DNA of 64,000 bases from Chrysomallon squamiferum (GCA_012295275.1 CM022674.1:15472953-15536952); one strand, 5' to 3'. Counted from the stretch's first letter, positions 22,153 through 40,604 are shown. Numbers and translations are program-made. Notes: generated by a model from the letters alone, not told the origin.

Positions 22153-22322
22153 AGTGATTTAAACGTACAAGAAAGATGGAATGTTTGACACAGAATTTTA
22201 TAAAAGCACTCAAACTGAGCAAAAACCCAGAAAGTTAATGTTATATTTAATGATAAAAATAGCACAGCTGATGAAGATTTAAGAGAAATCACTGATTCCA
22301 TGTTAAATATTATTTCAAAAGT

Positions 22323-28259
<5,937 letters not shown>

Positions 28260-28516
28260 GATTCTACAGCAAAAACTTCCAGCACAACACCAACATTTTA
28301 CAGATTTGCTTCTACAGTAAATACTCCGAACAGGAAACCTACATTTTACAGTTTCATTTTCAACACACCATCAAGTTCAGCTTCTTGAAATTCATCTTCT
28401 ACAGATACTGCTAACAAAACAAAGCGATTTGTGATTCTCGGATTATTTCTATTTTAAAAAAAAAAAAAAACGCTGTTTGACACTTATTTTCTTTTTAGTC
28501 TTTCTTTTTTGAACGC

Positions 28517-28547
<31 letters not shown>

Positions 28548-29080
28548 CAACACTTTTGTCGTTTAGGCCAGGGACATCGTAACACACAGGAATACTGGAA
28601 ACTTGCCCAGGGTTCACTATAGCATAGGAGGACCCTGTATGTTGAGACTTATTGTTAATAGATAAATACTATGATATACAATACTATACAGTACTATACT
28701 ATACTATATTATACTATATTATACTATACTGTCCTATACTAAACTATCGTATACTATACTATACTATTCTATACTCTCAGTATTTGTCATAAAAATGCAT
28801 ATTTAATATATGTTTTACTAAAGATAATGAATAATATTATTTGTTTATGATAACAAGTGGATATTGTGTAGGTATGGCATCAGTGAACTGTTTTACCTGC
28901 AGGGCTGTAATCTGCAGTTAAGATATTTTTTGTTTATTTTGTTTCTGATGCGGATGGATTTGTTTGGTCTGGTGCAACGAAAAATACAATACAAACTGAG
29001 TTCTTTTTTATTTCATATTTCATCTGGGCGTTTCAATTTATACTCACAAGTAGATGAGTTAAGCCTTGACTTTACTGTAG
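28260..29080. other. 3' flank of copy B with pentanucleotide repeat
   Basis: The decayed end of the tail repeat continues to about 28,390. Poly-A and poly-T runs follow at 28,456 and 28,517-28,545, then an ACTAT/ATACT pentanucleotide tract at about 28,680-28,775. The block near 28,565-28,640 matches the flank after copy A (near 14,370-14,440). No gene is supported. Confidence 0.65.
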
Positions 29081-29356
29081 ACAGGTTTATATTACAAGGT
29101 TGTAGAGGGTAAATTACAGAGGTATAGTAGGCCTGTAGGATATGGTAAGAACTAAATTGAAAAGGTGTATGGGTCAGTAGGATACACAAAGGATTACATT
29201 ATGGGGTGAATGAGTCACTAGGATTCACAAAGGATTACATCTTAACATAATGCTCAAATAATTATATTACAATGTAAAAGTCAGGTAAAATATGTTAAAG
29301 AAATGTGTCATAATTTACAGAGATGGTTTGGTCAAAGTGTATTGGTCACATTATTC

Positions 29357-29387
<31 letters not shown>

Positions 29388-29420
29388 AACACACACACAC
29401 ACGCACACACACACAAGAGT
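29080..29420. repeat. Degenerate minisatellite units and (TA)n/(CA)n after copy B
   Basis: A few units of the minisatellite seen after copy A recur here (GGGTCAGTAGGATACAC, CAAAGGATTACAT), followed by TA and CA dinucleotides at about 29,355-29,412. Confidence 0.65.
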
Positions 29421-30289
29421 AATGCATTTATTATTATTATTAGTAGTAGTATTATTAAAGCCAATCGATAATTTTAAATAAATAAATGAAATAATTTCTT
29501 ATATGCATTTATATTAACATAATGTAGATTCTTGATTATTAATCAACAATAAATAAAATTTAGCGAATTGTTTTCTGTTTTAAAACAATTTCTTATTATA
29601 CCACAATTTAACTATTTTCTGAAGTTAGCATTTAAAGGTTGTGTAAATTTCTATACCCAACAAATACTAATTGGAAAATATATAAAATGTTAACTAGAAA
29701 ATGCTTTTTTCCCATTCTAGATAGATTATGCAAAAAATAATTACTAAAGACTTTTTTGTCCTTGTATCTTTTATTTTTTTTTTTTTTTTTTTTTTGTTTC
29801 ATTTAACCAATTTATTTCTTTAAAATTAGCATTAACAACAAAATGCTGTAACTGGAAAAGTGTACTGACCGAATTCAATTAAGGTACATAAAGTGATTTT
29901 GAGGAGAAAAAAACAACAAAAAAACCACACACATACTTTATACGTTTAGTTTAGTTGTTTTCGAAAAGCAAAATAATAATGTTTGAAACTGTCTACATTT
30001 CATTGTTTAAATGTGGTCTATGTCTAAAGTATTATGAGCAGTTTCACGTCTAAACACCACAACACAGACCCTGAAACATCTAAGCATTAGATTCTAGCAT
30101 CACCCCAGTATGTACTTTTATAATAATCTTTTATTATTATTATTATTAACACTGGGACATTTAACCCTCCTGACCTTATTTTCATACTATCAGAGAACCC
30201 CAGAGTTTGCTTTAAAACAAAAACAAACAAAAAATTGGCAAATGTCACTTGTAACAGAATATATAATTATTAATTAACTATGTTCAAAC
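29421..30289. other. Intergenic AT-rich sequence
   Basis: I see no gene here. It holds poly-T near 29,768-29,795, an ATT run near 30,130 and otherwise unremarkable AT-rich sequence. It lies in the centre of the window, where no mirrored partner is present. Confidence 0.6.
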
Positions 30290-30520
30290 AATTAGTTATA
30301 GAAAATAATATTTTAATAAATGAACCAAAAAAGTGAGGTAAGTTTCATTTCTGTTTCGCTGGATGACTACATTAATACTAATCAGTGTGTTTATAAAAGG
30401 TTGTGGTTTGTGCTTTTCTGTCTGTGGAAAGATGCACATAAAACTCTTGCTGCTAATCAGCAGTTTAGTTATTTTCAGTTTCTCACTAACTTTAAGATTA
30501 TATTAAAACTCAGTTAATAC
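30290..30520 (+). repeat. Recurrent element with ATG and GTAAGT donor, copy 3
   Basis: ATGAACCAAAAAAGTGAG is followed by a perfect GTAAGT donor at about 30,338. It is arranged tail to tail with the decarboxylase scrap at 30,727-31,040 and lies 1.6 kb before copy C. Confidence 0.5.
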
Positions 30521-30726
30521 TTATCGATTAAAATGGGTTTTTTTTCTGAGCGGGACATTAAACAGTTCCTTGTTTATAATGATAAAAATTACAGTAAGTA
30601 AATACAACAAAATAAAATAACTGAAAATGAAAGCGTACAGATTAAAAAATAAAATAAGTGTCCATCTGAAATCTATATTTTGCTTCTTTAAATTCAATAC
30701 TTATAGTAAATAAATTCTACGCTTAC

Positions 30727-31040
30727 CGAACAGCAGCCATTACTACAAAGGAATCCCTGGCAGCCGTGCTCTTTGTAGATTGCATCTCTGATTGTCGAAT
30801 ATCATCTCATTATCGAACTCGGGGAAAACCTCGTCTTCAGAATCACTCAAACTCTCTTCAAGAACTTCCTTCTCAGCTTGTCGGTTGCTGACGCATCCGT
30901 GTAACAATAGCTCTGACGTCATCTCCACTATGACGTCCCAAAGCATAGGTGATATCTTTGTCGCAGGTTCTTTCAGCGCAAATGGCGAACCGAATAACGA
31001 ACTGTTCATTGATTAATGTTGGTGTCATGTGTAGTTTTAG
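30727..31040 (-). pseudogene. Decarboxylase exon c remnant, unit 2
   Basis: Only exon c remains. It reads LINEQFVIRFAICAER, then after a frameshift MTSELLLH and SLSDSEDEVFPEFDNE. An internal deletion joins the RARL region directly to the last codons before the GTAAGC donor at 30,726. The 5' half of the exon is replaced near 31,030. It holds the same position upstream of copy C as the other fragments do upstream of A and B. Confidence 0.75.
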
Positions 31041-31204
31041 TTTTTTAATTTTTGGAGCAAATGCTGAGCCACTGTACACTATACACTATCACCTCTAAGT
31101 TAACAAACAGACCAAACGAAGAAACAAACAAACAAACCAAACCAAACAAACAATCAAATAAACAAATCTAACGAATCATATACAACTATTTCGAGTTCGG
31201 TTGT

Positions 31205-31341
31205 CAGCGCAAATGCCATGGCTGGAAGTTGATACCCGTTTGCCATGATATGGAACTTAACGAACACTACGGAAGAATGCGGAGCAATAACAGATAATCA
31301 TTGTGAACAAGAAACGAAAGTAGAAACGTTCGACAGATCAG
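31205..31341 (+). promoter_or_regulatory. Conserved 5' noncoding exon-like segment of PARP copy C
   Basis: This copy starts near GCCATGGCTGGAAGTTG and ends CGACAGATCAG|GTGACC. The acceptor used by A and B (CAG before the GATTTAAAC block) is lost here; the site near 31,750 reads CTGATCG, so splicing of copy C may be impaired. Confidence 0.45.
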
Positions 31342-31437
31342 GTGACCTGATATTTTCATCACACAAGTAAGTCAGGACGTTCAAATGTTTTTATCAGAAG
31401 ATAAAACCAGATAACAACAATCTGAACTCTTGCACGT

Positions 31438-31440
<3 letters not shown>

Positions 31441-31511
<71 letters not shown>
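31441..31511. repeat. (TTA)n microsatellite
   Basis: A tract of about 70 bases of TTA triplets lies between the 5' segment and the coding exon of copy C. Confidence 0.95.
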
Positions 31512-31514
<3 letters not shown>

Positions 31515-31946
31515 TTTGTTTTGTTTTATTATTAATTTAGGCCCATTTACATGAAGGATGTCAAACTGGCCCAATGTTGAATTCGTGATGGGCGAGATCG
31601 CAGTATAATCAGTTTCTGCGTGGACGAAACCGCTCTATATTTATATCAAAGTAGACACTATTTATAATGATTATAACAAGTTTATATGTGTATGTTTTGT
31701 TTTTCCTTCGCTTGTTTGTCTGTGTGCCTGTGTGTTTTTGTATATATTTCTGATCGGATTTAAACATGTACAAGAAAGAGATGAACTGTTTGGCAGATAG
31801 ACTTTTACAAGCAGCATTTAAATACATCAAAAAACAACAATAACAAGAAAACACTCAATTTGTACTTAATGACGAAAATACCACAGCTTGTAAATATTTA
31901 AGACAAAACACCGATTCACTGTTAAATATTATTTGAAAAGAACCTT

Positions 31947-33451
31947 TCATTTTGATCAATTTGATGAAATATCGATATATTGATGCCTTGGAGAGATACT
32001 GAAATAAAATAGCCAAGAAAAAAAAAGAAATAAATGGTCACTTTGATTATTGGAAAGAAACAAGAGGGTTGCAGTACCGATGTGATCTTACAGAAAATAA
32101 CAAATTGTGTAGATATTTAGAACGAAGGTCAGTGTCACTATTTTCTACAACATCCGAAGGAGCAGGTGAAGAGAAAATTTTGAAAACATTTCAATATACA
32201 AACAGCAGAGAATGTCAAGCTTCTAGATGTAGAGAAAATGATGGTTTATGTAGAGGTAGAGGAAAAATAGGTGATTCTAATAAAGAAACACAAGAAACAG
32301 ATATGGAGAAAATAGGAACACGTGAAATGCTTAGCAGAGATAATCTGTCAGACAGTTTTCAGACTGACCAAAGGTTAAAACAAAGAACAGCTTCACAGAC
32401 TAGTTTATTCTCGACAGCTACTGCAGAGTCTGACAGTGATGATCATGACGGTTCAGAAGTTTATACACCCAAAAAATCCAACAGCAGACGGCGACGTAGA
32501 AAAAATGTCAAACACCAAGAACCAGAAAAAGTGGAAACAACACAGACAAAAGAAGAAATTATATTCAAAGATAACAAAGATGTCAGCAGTGGACATTTAA
32601 CTGGAAGAACAAAATCACAATCAAGTTTCTGTTCTTCCTCGACTACTGGTGATCTGGATAACACTAAACATGATGATAGTGAGGACCAGGAGGAGGAAAA
32701 TGAAATTATTGACATAGTGTGGAAGATTCTTCTTGAAAAGTTTAATGGACGTACAGAGTTTTGGAAACTGATGAAAGAAAACAGTCTTCCTCTAAAACAT
32801 AAACATGTTTCATGGTTTTATAAACATAAAAAACACTTTTTGCTTTTCACAAACGATAGCAAAATTAAATTTGTTTCTGTGTTTTCAAGATATGCCAGAA
32901 TCTGTCATCCTTACAATACTTCTCAGTGTAGAAAAAAAGACTGCAGGTTTCTTCACATATGTACACAGTTTGTACTAGGTCAGTGTAAACGCTCCACTGG
33001 TCAGTGTCTTTCACATAATTTTTTTGAGACAAATAAGAATCGCATTGAGCAGATAGGTTTGGGATTTTTGAAAAATAAGGACATTGCAAAGGTTGTGAGA
33101 TGCAACACCCCTGAATGGTGTGAAGAATATAAAAATGGCATCAAACATGATGAATATTGTCCACTCATTCATGTCTGTAGAAAAGAGGACTGCAATAAGA
33201 TGTGTTGCTTACAACATTACATCAAATCATATCAACACAACCAGTGGATCCTGAGGATATTTTACATGAATCACTATAGAGTTAATTACTTGAACAGATG
33301 CTTCTTTGCAAATTTAATGAGAATTATCATCAGAATGAAAGAAGAGGTTCATATGACTGCAAACCTTCGGATGAGATCACAACACCAAAGAAAGGAATCA
33401 GGGGATTAGAGATGACCACACCCGTATCTACTGTAAAACAAGCTATCACTT
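31947..33451 (+). pseudogene. PARP12/ZAP-like copy C, 5' part, truncated by gap
   Basis: The N-terminal region, winged-helix-like segment and four CCCH fingers match A and B closely (frame from about 32,069; fingers about 32,900-33,210). The start equivalent to B' is lost (ATG replaced by ACC near 31,940), and stops follow in the first 100 bases. A one-base deletion near 33,280 shifts the frame after MNHYRV. The gene then runs into the gap, and no WWE or PARP exons of this copy are seen. It is the only copy without a mirrored partner. Confidence 0.82.
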
Positions 33452-33651
33452 NNNNNNNNNNNNNNNNNNNNNNNNNNNNNNNNNNNNNNNNNNNNNNNNN
33501 NNNNNNNNNNNNNNNNNNNNNNNNNNNNNNNNNNNNNNNNNNNNNNNNNNNNNNNNNNNNNNNNNNNNNNNNNNNNNNNNNNNNNNNNNNNNNNNNNNNN
33601 NNNNNNNNNNNNNNNNNNNNNNNNNNNNNNNNNNNNNNNNNNNNNNNNNNN
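33452..33651. other. Assembly gap of 200 N
   Basis: Exactly 200 N bases. The left edge is inside the first coding exon of PARP copy C (plus strand). The right edge is inside the last exon of copy B' (minus strand), so both flanking genes point into the gap. A round length usually marks a gap of fixed, arbitrary size, so the true distance is unknown. Confidence 0.99.
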
Positions 33652-35080
33652 TACTGAAGTGCTTGATGAAACAATTCTGGTGTTATCTTCACAGAATATT
33701 CAAGAAGAAACACTGGGTAACTCTGGGAAGTGTCAAAGATTACAAAAACTGATGGATTATTTACATCATCGACACATGAATCATAAAGAACATGTCCTTT
33801 CCTAGAAGGAGGCCGGCAGTAGGAACTTTCACCTTTAGCATACTGTCCTACAAGAACCTTTGAAATGAACATGAAGCAATGTGATCCTGTGGTGTGGCTG
33901 TGGCTGTATTTGGCATCCCGGGCAAAATAAGCCCCTTTGCCGTAAACTGTTCCATTTTTGCCGTTCAGCCTGAAGTCGATGTTGTTGTGGCAAATTCCTC
34001 GTATGATACTGATGTCTCCACTAGTTCCGTGAAAGAGAAATCTTTCATTAATATCTCTTTCATGATCCCTGTTCATCAACATTGCTTTTCTCATGCTGCA
34101 AAAGAAGAACAAAAATAATACTCGGCCTCTGAAGATTCATACTAATTAAAAATAGTATTGCTTACAGCTCAGCTAGCTTAGTATCAGATGGATACATACT
34201 ATTTCTTTGAGAAAACTGCTGATATATTTTCTAGCATCAGTATTTGAATAGCTGCCACTTACAATCCATATTTGGTACTAATCAGTTATTTACCAAAATC
34301 TTTTTTAAAACAAATTGGCAATATTCTATTGCTGTCTGTTGAAAGTCTATTATTTGTTTCCAGCACTACTGAAATAAACAAAATATGTATCTTTTCCAAT
34401 TATGAATCAGTAATTTATTGAATTAGTACTAGAAAATATTAATTAAATATGTGTCACCGATTGGCGTTCTTTAAACATAACAAGGATGTACTAATTATCG
34501 ACTTGTTATTTAATCAATACATATCTACCATTGATTATTTATTTAATGAGTACCTACTGATTAAATATCTATCAGTGGTTATTTATTGAATGCGGACATA
34601 CTCATCAAATACCTGTATCTAAATCAATACAAATGATCTAACATAAACTATAGTAATGAGTATATACTCACTAAATATCGGTCCACTAATTATTTATTTA
34701 ATGAGAACATACTTATTAACTATCAGTCTCGGATTATTTATTTAATGACAACATACAGATTAAATATTTATGTCTGATTATACTGATTACATATCAATCT
34801 CAGATTATTTATTTAATGAGAACATACTGATTAAATGCCTGTATCTCAGGCAGTAAAACAATGAACAAGAAACAATTAATAAATGTTATTGTAATTTATG
34901 CTTTGTTAATGATAAAGCATTACAAAAATATGATGTCATTTTCCTTAACAAGGTGACATCATAGCAAGCATTAGTTTCTTCCGATGCTAGTATACAAAAA
35001 TCAGAGTAGAATTTCATGCAGAAATGCAGCTTCACTCTTTCTCATGGTATTGTTTGTTGTTAATTAAGATTGGATGAGAA

Positions 35081-35148
<68 letters not shown>

Positions 35149-36270
35149 TGATGATGATGATGATAATAATAATAATAATAATAATAAGAAGAAAGAAGAA
35201 GAAGAAGAAGAAGAAGAAGAAGAAGAAGAAGAAAAGAAAAAGTAAGTAAGTAAATAAATAAACAAATAAATAAATAAATAAACATCTTGAAATATGCAGA
35301 ATATATTTAGACTATTTATTTGCATCACCTAAATGTAAACAGTGTCAAAAAATGTGGACTCTCACCTACAATATTTTTCCCACAATGGTGGATTCTGAAT
35401 GCGAAACAAAGATTTCAGTTTGACTTCCGATTTGTTCATGGTAGAGAAAAATAATTTCATCACAGTTTTCACCTCCTCGTCTTCGGTGAAGTCATCAAGT
35501 TTTACTTTCACCAGTTCTACTGGTTGGTAACAGTCTAGAGGGAACCAGTTGTCTGGGAGAGTTGCTGAACATGCAAGTTTCTTGGACGAGAGAGAGAGAC
35601 TCGAACATACACTGATAGGCAGAGATTAAAAATGAGAAACATCAAAATAACGTTTATTAGAAAATAAAATAGGATAATGAGATATAGGTTAAAGATAGAC
35701 AAAATTAAAATCTAAAATCTAAAATAAGAGAATATAAGGAACAAAATATTTTAATCCAAATTTATTTTTGTTGTACAATATTTTGCTACTTACACTTCTT
35801 TTTGTCTCTGTACATCATCAATGGAAACAAAAGCAGGTCTCCTCAGCATTCGTCTTTGTTTTAATGTTTTCTGGTTTGTTTGGGTCATCTCGCTAAAATT
35901 TATTTCGTACTGAAATTGGTCTGTTTCGAAGTTATAAAATGGCTGCCCAGCCAAATACTTCAGTTCAAGAGTATACTGCAGACTTTCCTATAATAAACAA
36001 CAAATGTTATTTTTTAAAATAATATTATAGTATGTTACGTGTTATGTAATGTCAGGTGACATGATGTGCTGTGATATGCTATGATATGTATGCATGCAAT
36101 AGATACAACAGACTTTCCTATCATAAACACAAAATACTGTTTTGCATATAGTATTATAGTATATGTATTCTGATACACAACTGGTATGATATATGTTGTA
36201 TATAATATAAAGTCAGATGGTATGGTATGGTACACATACACACACATACATACATACATATATATATATA

Positions 36271-36301
<31 letters not shown>

Positions 36302-37023
36302 ATGTGTATATATGTATCATAGCATATCATTGGTCTTTACATTAGACACACACAAATAAACCCCTATATATATACACATGCATATATATATACATACATA
36401 TATACAGGTATACAGATATAATAGATTATTTTTAATTGACAACTGATAATGTATCAGAAACATGAAAATGTAACCACTTCATTCTATCTATCTTTTTCTA
36501 AATATTTACTATTTTTTAAACTATATTTTTAGAACATTTTATTTTCTCCTTATACAACATTTATTTAAATATTATACATCTTTGTTACATATAATGTTAC
36601 GGTGTCTCGTGTTTGCTTTTTGTGTTTTTTCTTTTCATTTCTCTTTTTAAAAAAAAAATAAGAACAAAGATAAAAGTATCTGAACAATAAAATAAAATGA
36701 ATATTCACTGGTTCATAAGGCAGCCAATTTTCAAAACCTGAATCAAAATACCAACACCACTGTGTCAGCTGTGTGAAGCTGTCTTCTTGTCCAGTGACAT
36801 ACGATGGTGTCGAAAGACGCTGAACTCTGACTGCAACTTTTCTCATTTGCACAGAAACAGAAGCAGTCATTACGTCAAAATCAATTACAATTGGAATGAA
36901 CTTACTGGCCACTGTATTAGAGGAATCCTTTGAAAACTGAAAAAAGTATACATATATATACTTAGACACATAACCTTGCACAGACATCCATCCATACTTC
37001 CATCCATCCATCCACACATACAT

Positions 37024-37069
<46 letters not shown>

Positions 37070-40000
37070 GTATGTATAGTAAAAGTATCATTAGTGGTAC
37101 AGAATCTAAAAGAAGAATTGCAATAGGATTAATTCTTATGACATTCTTACGTATTGTTGTGCAGTAGTAAGTAACGAAAATAGTCGAGGAGTATGCATAA
37201 ACGGAGAGAAAATGTTCTCAGATGGCTTTATGAACTATTATCTTTCAAACGATTTTTGATACATACGTTTCCATAAAGAGAAAAATATGACTGATCCAGT
37301 CGGCAATAACTTCTAAAGGATGTACTATGAAACAAAACAATAGTAAAGCCACATTCATATATGTTACTGTTATTAAAATTTATAATTTATTACATATAAA
37401 TAAAATTTTAATTATCATGTCTGGTTGTTTTTTTAACTCACCTCTATATTTCCTGTGTCTGACTTCAGACTACAAAAACACTGCTCGATCATCTCATTCT
37501 CCACTATGTCAAAGTTGACCCATTTGTCACACATCTCCATCTGCCACTGGTAAGGTAGGCATCTTTGTTTGTGTTTATTTGAATGTATTACACAGTGACT
37601 CCAGACACATTTCTCACAGAGCATACCTATTTCATTGTAATTCACTTGCATATTAAGTTGTTTCTGCTCTGAAATCTGAGCCGGATATTCTCTCACGTTC
37701 ACATGAAGTTGTTTGTGCTGTGAAAGTGACAAGCTTGTGTTCACGGAATACACGGGTGTGTTCCTGTCTGCACCCCTGATGCTGTTCTTTGGTGTTGTGC
37801 TTTCATCACAAGATGTATAGTCCTTTGAACCTCTTTGTTCATTCTGTTGATCATTCTGATTAAGTTTGCAAAGAAGCATTTGTTCAAGTATAGGAACTCT
37901 ATAGTGATTCATATGAAACACTGAAAGGACCCACTGGTTGTGTTCAGATGACTGGATGTTATGTTCCAAGCCACACCTCTTATTGCAGTCCTCTTTTCTA
38001 CAGACATGAATGAGTGGACAATATTCATCATGTTTGATACCATTCTGATATTCTTCACACCATTCAGGGGTGCTGCATCTCACAACGTTGGCAATGTCCT
38101 TATTTTTCAAAAGTCCCAAACCTATCTGTTCAATGCGATTCTTATTTGTGTCAAAAAAATTATGTGAAAGACACTGACCAGTGGAGCGTTTACACTGACC
38201 TAGTACAAACTGTGTACATATGTGAAGAAACCTGCAATCTTTTTTTCTACACTGAGAAGTATTGTAATAATGACAAATTCTGGCATATCTTGAAAACACA
38301 GAAACAAATTTAATTTTGCTATCGTTTATGAAAAGCAAAAAGTTTTTTTTGTGTTTACAAAACCATGAAACATGTTTAGCTTCTACAGGAAGACTGGTTT
38401 CTTTCATCAGTTTCCTAAACTGTGCACGTCCATTAAACTTTTCAAGAAGAATGTTGAACACTTTGGAAATAATTTCATTTTCCTTCTGGTCCTCACTATC
38501 ATCATATTCAGTGTTATCCAGATCACCAGTACTTAAGGAAGAACAGATACTTGATTGTGACGTTGTTCGTCCTGTTAAACCTTCTTTTTCTGGTTGTTTG
38601 GCTCTGAGATAGCTTCTGAATTGCAAGGTCTCTCCATAAGCTGCTGATGTTTCATAATCATCACAGTCACTATTATCATATTCAGTGTTAGCCAAATAAC
38701 CAGTACTTGAGGCATACGAGAGACTTGATCTTTCGTAATCATCACTGCCATACTCTGCAGAAGTTGAAGACCAGAGACTAGTCTGTGAAAGTGTTCTTTC
38801 GTTTAACCCTTGGTCAGTTTGAAAACTGGCTGTAAAATTATCTCTGCTAAGCATTTCATCTTTTCTGCTTCTGTCCCAGCCTGTTTCTTGTGTATCTTTA
38901 TTAGAATCACCCCTTTTTGCTGTACCTCTACCAAAACCAACCATTTCTCCTCTCCCTCTACCAAAACCATCCCTTTCTCCTCTCCCTCTACCAAAACCAC
39001 CCCTTTCTTCTCTGCTTCTACCAAAACCATCCCTTTCTCCTCTGTCTCTACTAAAACCACCCCTTTCTCCTCTGCCTCTACCAAAACCACCCCTTTCTCC
39101 TCTGTCTCTACTAAAACCATCCCTTTCTCCTCTGTCTCTACTAAAACCACCCCTTTCTCCTCTGCCTCTACCAAAACCACCCCTTTCTCCTCTGTCTCTA
39201 CTAAAACCATCCCTTTCTCCTCTGTCTCTACTAAAACCACCCCTTTCTCCTCTGCCTCTATCAAAACCATCCCTTTCTCCTCTGTCTCTACTAAAACCAT
39301 CCCTTTCTCCTCTGTCTCTACTAAAACCACCCCTTTCTCCTCTGCTAAAACCACCCCTTTCTCCTCTATCTCTACTAAAACCACCTCTTTCTCCTCTGCC
39401 TCTACTAAAACCATCCCTTTCTCCTCTATCTCTACTAAAACCACCCCTTTCTCCTCTATCTCTACTAAAAACCCCTTTTTCTCCTCTGCCTCTACTAAAA
39501 CCATCCCTTTCTCCTCTATCTCTACTAAAACCACCCCTTTCTCCTCTATCTCTACCAAAACCATCCCTTTCTCCTCTACCTACCAAAACCACCCCTTTCT
39601 CCTCTATCTCTACTAAAACCACCTCTTTCTCCTCTGCCTCTACCAAAACCATCCCTTTCTCCTCTACCTCTACCAAAACCACCCCTTTCTCCTCTATCTC
39701 TACTAAAACCACCCCTTTCTCCTCTGCCTCTACCAAAACCATCCCTTTCTCCTCTATCTCTACTACAACCACCCCTTTCTCCTCTATCTCTACCAAAACC
39801 ATCCCTTTCTCCTCTACCTCTACCAAAACCACCCCTTTCTCCTCTATCTCTACTAAAACCACCTCTTTCTCCTCTACCTCTACTAAAACCACCCCTTTCT
39901 CCTCTGCCTCTATATGTGACCCTTTGACTTTCCCTGCCTTTTGTATTTTGGAGTCTTTCCAATGTTTCATCTTCATCTGTTTCTTCGGAGGTTGTAGAAC

Positions 40001-40199
40001 TGTATGAAGTCTGTGACAGTGAACTGTGTTCTAAATATCTACACTGTTTGTCCTGTACAGGAAGATCATCTTGGTAACACCACCCACTTGTTTGTTTCCC
40101 ACCTTGAACATGCCCGTTTCCTTCGTGGGTTGTTTTCTGGGCTATTTTATCTCGATATTCGTCCAAGGCATCAGTATCAAGTTCATCTAAATGAAACAT
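33652..40199 (-). CDS. PARP12/ZAP-like gene B' with expanded RGERGGF repeat
   Basis: This is the most complete copy. It starts with ATG at 40,199 (MFHLDELDTDALDEYRDK). Exons: 40,199-37,442, 36,936-36,709, 35,987-35,794, 35,611-35,366, and 34,095 into the gap. Exon 1 has a large array of a 10-residue RGERGGFSRD unit, then the winged-helix-like segment, four CCCH fingers and WWE1; exons 2-3 give WWE2 (NWLPYEP); exons 4-5 give RIQNPPLWEKY, FHGTS and GAYFAR. A 2-base deletion inside the array near 39,578 breaks the frame, so the gene is expressed whole only if that is an assembly error or the array varies. In the catalytic domain the Tyr 11 residues after the triad Tyr is His (SHSHTT), unlike A. 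The C-terminal tail is lost in the gap. The candidate 5' exon is deleted upstream. Confidence 0.85.
34140..34960. repeat. Intronic tandem repeat specific to B'
   Basis: The last intron of B' contains, at about 34,440-34,860, irregular units of roughly 50-60 bases built around GATTATTTATTTAATGAG, AACATACTGATTAAATAT and a variable ATCTATCAGTCTC-like part. No equivalent exists in the last intron of A, A' or B. Confidence 0.75.
35081..35282. repeat. AAT/GAT/GAA triplet and AAAT microsatellites
   Basis: Runs of AAT, GAT, AAT and then GAA triplets are followed by AAAT tetranucleotides within the last intron of B'. The open frames across it are artefacts. Confidence 0.95.
38932..39911 (-). repeat. 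30-base coding minisatellite (RGERGGFSRD) in B'
   Basis: About 32 units of 30 bases encode RGERGGFSRD and variants (RGERDGFGRG, RGERDGFSRD). Copy B has only one or two such units and A has a single RGRGK trace, so this is a copy-specific expansion. One unit is shortened in frame near 39,345 (GFSRGERGGF). One near 39,578 lacks 2 bases, giving a frameshift. Another near 39,470 reads KGVFSRD. All three frames of the coding strand stay open through most of the array. Confidence 0.95.
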
Positions 40200-40201
40200 A
40201 C

Positions 40202-40548
40202 TTTTGAAATAATATTTAACAGTGAATCAGTGATTTCTCTTAAATCTTCATCAGCTGTGCTATTTTCATCATTAAATATAACATTAACTTTTTGTTTTTT
40301 TGCTCAGTTTGAGTGCTTTTTATAAAATTCTGTGTCAAACATTCCATTTTTCTTGTACGTTTAAATCACTGCAAATAAAAAAAAATAAAAAATGAAACAA
40401 TAATAAACAATTAGAAACATAAAAGAGACAATTTATATTTGAAAATTAATAAGTATAAAATATTTCCCTCATTCATAAAAAATAGTAATACTAGTAGTAC
40501 TAGTAATAATAATAATAAAAATAAATAATAATGATGATGATGATGATG

Positions 40549-40604
<56 letters not shown>

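Noticed and set aside
33298-34112. Frames running through the N block
   Set aside because: Translation of unknown bases has no meaning. Only the parts outside 33,452-33,651 were used.
38810-39616. Open plus-strand frame of 268 codons rich in TKTTPFSS opposite the B' array
   Set aside because: It is the antisense shadow of the 30-base minisatellite. A repeat without stops on one strand easily lacks them on the other.
38803-39976. Frame with EEKGVVLVE repeats overlapping the B' array
   Set aside because: This is the same minisatellite read in another frame. The GRGERGGF frame joins the conserved ATG start on one side and, after the indel, the zinc fingers on the other, so that frame is the real one.
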